Origin: an uncultured Pseudomonadota bacterium
GTDB lineage: Bacteria; Lernaellota; Lernaellaia; Lernaellales; Lernaellaceae
Assembly (NCBI GenBank): GCA_937967875.1
Contig: CALBTQ010000591.1
Span: 1-8,179 of the forward strand
Direction: 5' to 3'
DNA length: 8,179 bases
Below the pieces are notes generated by a model. That model was not told where the DNA came from and ran no database searches. It was given only the letters and a program-made list of their open reading frames with translations. The position numbers and the translations under genes were made by a program. Every line of letters starts with the position of its first letter. The first letter of the stretch is position 1. Positions 5,175-8,179 of the stretch are shown piece by piece.

Positions 5175-8134
5175 TTACTTGACTTCCAACTCGACCGGCG
5201 CGGCGATCGCGTTGGTGTCCGGATCGTAGTAGTTGTACACCTTCGCCTGCGGCGCGACGGCGTGCATCGGGAACATCGCCTGCATCTTGAACGCGAGCTT
5301 GAGCGCCTTGCCCTGTTCGAGCTTGTCCAGGTAGAAGGTCACCTGCCGTGCGGTGGTCGAGAACTTGCTGATTGTCTTGGCGGCGACCAGTTGCTCCAAC
5401 GTCTCGGTCTTGGGCGAGAAGCCGGGCGGCACGCCGACATCGACCACGACCATGCCGAATTCGCCGCGCATCTTGTTTTCCACCGTCACCGTGCAGGTCA
5501 CCTCGTCGTTGACCGCCAGTTGCGTTTTGTCGTAGGCGACGTCGATGGTGATCGGCTCGATCTGCTGGCGCTCTTCGCGCAGTTGGCTCCACTGGATGTA
5601 ATGCCGGTCGACCACCTGGTACATCACGCTGCCGCGGCCGGCGAAGCTGATGACGATCTCGTTCGCGCCGTTTTTGATCAACGACGTCGCGTCGATGAGT
5701 CGCAGCACGTCGCTGTTTTCCGGCGTGATCTTGAAGCCGCCGGCCAATTGCCCGTTGACGGTCACCTGCGCTTCGCCGTCGGCCTCGCTGCCGCCGCCGC
5801 GCGCCACCGCGAGGAACACCTGCATCGCGTAGACCGTCGCCTGCGTCGAATAGTAGGTGCCGAAGCTGTCTTTGCTTTTGATGAGGAATTTCACCACGCG
5901 GTTGACCACGTCGGCCTGTCGCTTGGCCGTGAGCAGCGCCTGCGCCACCAGCGCGGTGGTTTCGATGTCGGCGCTCTTGCCGTTGGCCTGGACGGCGGTC
6001 GGACCGTCCTGCGACCAATAGGTCATGTCTTCATCGTCCTTGCGCATCTCGTTGAGTTTGGTGAAGACCTGCTGCAGCGAGGCGCTTTCCTTATCGACCA
6101 CGGCCAGCGCGTTGGCGATCAGCGCGAGGGTGTAGGCGTCGGTCGCTTCCTGGTAGTGGCCCTTCAGGTAATTGATGCCCTTGTCCAGCGCGTTGCCGTC
6201 GTAGCCGGTGCGCGCCAGCGCCCAACTCACGTAGGCCGTGTTGCGCAGCACACTCTTGCCGAAGGCGGCCGCGACGCGATCCAGGTACTGCTGGTTGGGC
6301 TCCCACGAACCGTCGTCCTTCTGCTTGCCGGCCAGCCAATTCTGCGTGCGTTTGATCAACGCCGGATCGACCTCGTAGACCTTGCTCATGTCGTAAAATT
6401 CCATCAGGCCGTAGGCGGTGAGAATGATGTGCGCGGGCGCGCGGCCGAACCATTCGAAGCCGCCGCCGGGCACCTCGAAGGTCACCAGGCGCTGGTAGCC
6501 CTGATTGATGAAGCCCTCGGCTTTCATTTGCAACTCGGGGCTGATCTGCTTGGTGGCTTTCATGTAATCGAGCACCATTACGTTGGGGTAGGTCGTCGAG
6601 CTGGTTTGCTCGAAACAGCCGCCGGGCATCCGGAAGATGTTGTCGAGGCCTTCGACCACCTGGCTCATCAAGCCGGGGTAGATTTTCACGAAGAGCTGAT
6701 TGGCGCCCTCGATCGCCTCGGCCGGGAAATGCACCGTGTGCTTGGCCTCGGCGGTGAGTTGCTCGGAGACGTTGTGCTCGAACAGTTTGCCGTCGGGCTC
6801 GACGCGCACTGCGCGGCGCACGGCGTCGTTCTGCTTGCTGCCGTAAGCGTAGACCGTCAGCTTGTGCTCGCCGACCCGCTTGGCCTTGACGTGAATGTAC
6901 TCGGCCTTCACTTCGTTCGGGCCCAGTTTGACGCTGCGTTCCTTGTCGCCTTCGACCAGCTCGTACCAGTCGTCGTCCTCGATCTTCAGTTTGATCGTCT
7001 GCGCCTGAGGCAGGTAGTTGTACAACGCGATGGGCACCTTCACCGAGTCGTTGCGCGTCAGCGCGACCGGGAAGTTGATGTCGACGAAGAAGTCCTGGAA
7101 CACGACCACCGGGCCGGCGCCGCTGCCCAACAGACCGCCGGCGCTCACCGCCTGCGCGGCGATGCGCCAGGTGGTGATCGAATCGGCCATGGGCAGCTCG
7201 ATGTGCGCCTTGCCCTGCGCGTCGGTGATCAGGGCCGGATTGACGTACAGCGTCTCGGGGAAGTATTCGCGCACGCGCACCGCCTGGCCTTCACCGCCGT
7301 CTTCGTCGGCGACCACTGTGCTAGGCTTGGCCGCTTCTTTGGGCTTGGGAGGCGGAATCGGCGCGCCGGCTTCTTCGGCGAAGACCATGTCGTTTTGCTC
7401 GGCAGCCCCGCGCAAGGCGCCGCCGCCGAATCCACGCATGCGTTCTTGTCTGGTTTTGATCTCTTTGATGTACTCGGGATTGTCGATGGCCAGGTCGTCG
7501 CGCGTGTTGAAGGCGCGGTCGGGACCGGCGGAGACGAGGCGGTAAATCATGTTATTGTAATAGCCGCTTACACGGTAGGGCGTGGACCACGGGTCCAGCA
7601 GATCTTTCTGGTTGAGCTTGTTCAGGTTGCCCTCGACCTTTTTGAGTTTTTTCTCCAGGGTTTTCATGTCGGCGCGGACTTTGCCTTCCAGCTTGGCGCG
7701 GATTTCCGCCCCTTCGTCGACGGCCTGACGGCGGTCGATGGGCACGACGACCAACGGTTCGACGGCGGCGAGCATTGCCTGCCAGCCGCGTTCCTTGACC
7801 TTATCGACCGCCGGATCCAGCACGATCTGCTCGGGCGTGAAGGAGTGGAACTCGTAGCGCGGCTGCATCAGCTCGCGTTCGAGGGTGAAGAAGATTTTCT
7901 CCAGGCCGGGTTGCATGTCCTGCAGCGCGAACACCGCTTCGTCGACGATCGTCACGCCCAGCGCCGCCGCGACCGGATGTCCCTTGTCGTCGGTGATCGC
8001 GAAGTCGATGCGCGCGTCCTCACCGGGGCGGTAGATTTTTTTGCCCGGGGCGATGGCGATGTGCAGGTCCGCTTGCGGATGCACGTAGATCACGCGGTTG
8101 TCGCGGACCATATTGCCGGCCGGCATGAGCGCGT
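5175..8134 (-). CDS. Alpha-2-macroglobulin family protein, N-terminus missing at contig end
   Basis: This is the C-terminal ~985 residues of a large thioester protein. Bacterial alpha-2-macroglobulins are envelope or periplasmic protease traps: cleavage of a bait region exposes a thioester that bonds covalently to the attacker. In order from the N-terminal side: a bait-region/MG-type domain with VTIVDEAVFAL (~7840-8095); a Lys/Glu-rich helical stretch (~7600-7725); a DPW...DD module (7482-7595); a Gly/Pro/Ala-rich linker, possibly the bait (~7275-7445); the A2M domain with REYFPETLY (7245-7271); MG-type strands; the thioester domain with GGCFEQ (CFEQ at 6606-6617) and alpha/alpha-toroid helices (~5850-6650); and a C-terminal receptor-binding-like beta domain (~5178-5560). 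Cys, Glu and Gln of CxEQ are intact, so the thioester should form. The reading frame continues to GTG at 8168, but everything beyond 8134 is adapter; the true start, signal peptide or lipobox, and first MG domains are off the contig. E. coli YfhM is about 1650 aa, so several hundred residues are missing. Confidence 0.92.
7482..7595 (-). other. Pseudopilin-like DPW...DD module within the macroglobulin
   Basis: The segment starts DPWSTPY (Asp codon at 7593-7595), continues through a short beta-like stretch to LVSAGPD, and ends near TRDDLAID. This order matches the C-terminal calcium-binding region of type II secretion major pseudopilins (GspG: DPWGxPY, then SxGxDG, then a Thr..DD/DI motif). A Lys/Glu-rich helix precedes it, as in GspG. 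The resemblance is judged by eye; it may be a convergent calcium-binding loop. Confidence 0.5.
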
Positions 8135-8179
8135 AGATCGGAAGAGCACACGTCTGAACTCCAGTCACCGAATACGATC
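8135..8179. other. Illumina TruSeq adapter plus index at contig end (artefact)
   Basis: From 8135 the sequence is the 34-base TruSeq read-1 adapter (begins AGATCGGAAGAGC, ends CCAGTCAC at 8168). It is followed by an 8-base sample index, CGAATACG (8169-8176), and ATC, the start of the next fixed adapter segment. Base 8135 may be the A-tail or native. On the minus strand it translates to TGVQTCALPI, a well-known contaminant peptide. The genomic sequence ends at about 8134. Confidence 0.98.

Noticed and set aside
5101..6018. A 305-codon minus-strand frame overlapping the macroglobulin 3' end
   Set aside because: It is a frame-shifted, Arg/Gly-rich reading of the same DNA; the correct frame has the family's C-terminal domain and ends before a good terminator.
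3538..8134. Lipoprotein and macroglobulin genes as one operon
   Set aside because: Same strand and a 107-base gap, but a terminator with T-run and a perfect TATAAT lie between them, favouring separate transcripts.
8133..8168. GTG at 8168 as the start codon of the macroglobulin gene
   Set aside because: It lies inside sequencing adapter, and the encoded residues before ~8134 are adapter translation. The real start is off the contig.

Overview
This is a high-GC, gene-dense stretch of what looks like a draft metagenomic or single-library contig, and it runs to the contig end. Positions 8135-8179 are Illumina TruSeq adapter plus an index, not genome, so about 8134 bases are biological. The sequence suggests an uncultured Gram-negative, deltaproteobacteria-like bacterium (Myxococcota, Bradymonadota or Lernaellota type). 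The reasons are a signal-peptide protein with a long poly-Asp tail, a lipoprotein with a poly-Asp linker after the lipid cysteine, Cys-rich CNG..C repeats and a bacterial alpha-2-macroglobulin. The phylum is a guess; there is no rRNA or other phylogenetic marker here.

Layout, left to right. Positions 1-115 are non-coding and hold a GC-rich hairpin terminator. Positions 116-2230 (minus) encode a 704-aa secreted protein: signal peptide, six Kelch repeats, a middle beta-rich part, a Cys-rich part, then a poly-Asp tail ending in Gly-Cys-Gly-Cys. Positions 2231-2387 are a divergent promoter region. Positions 2388-3536 (plus) encode a 382-aa DUF362 protein with two C-terminal 4Fe-4S motifs. Positions 3538-5067 (minus) encode a 509-aa lipoprotein related to neutral ceramidases; its stop codon is one base from that of the DUF362 gene. 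Positions 5068-5174 hold a terminator and a promoter that overlap. Positions 5175-8134 (minus) hold the C-terminal ~985 residues of an alpha-2-macroglobulin family protein, including the thioester motif CFEQ; its N-terminus is lost at the contig end.

Three of the four genes encode exported or probably exported cell-envelope proteins, and one encodes a cytoplasmic-looking iron-sulfur protein. Each seems to be its own transcription unit, and I see no operon or shared pathway. No tRNA, rRNA, CRISPR array, insertion sequence or phage gene was seen. The best leads are the poly-Asp/GCGC tail as a possible surface-sorting tag, a pseudopilin-like DPW...DD module inside the macroglobulin, and apparent replacement of the catalytic serine in the ceramidase-like lipoprotein. 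None of these proves a new system.
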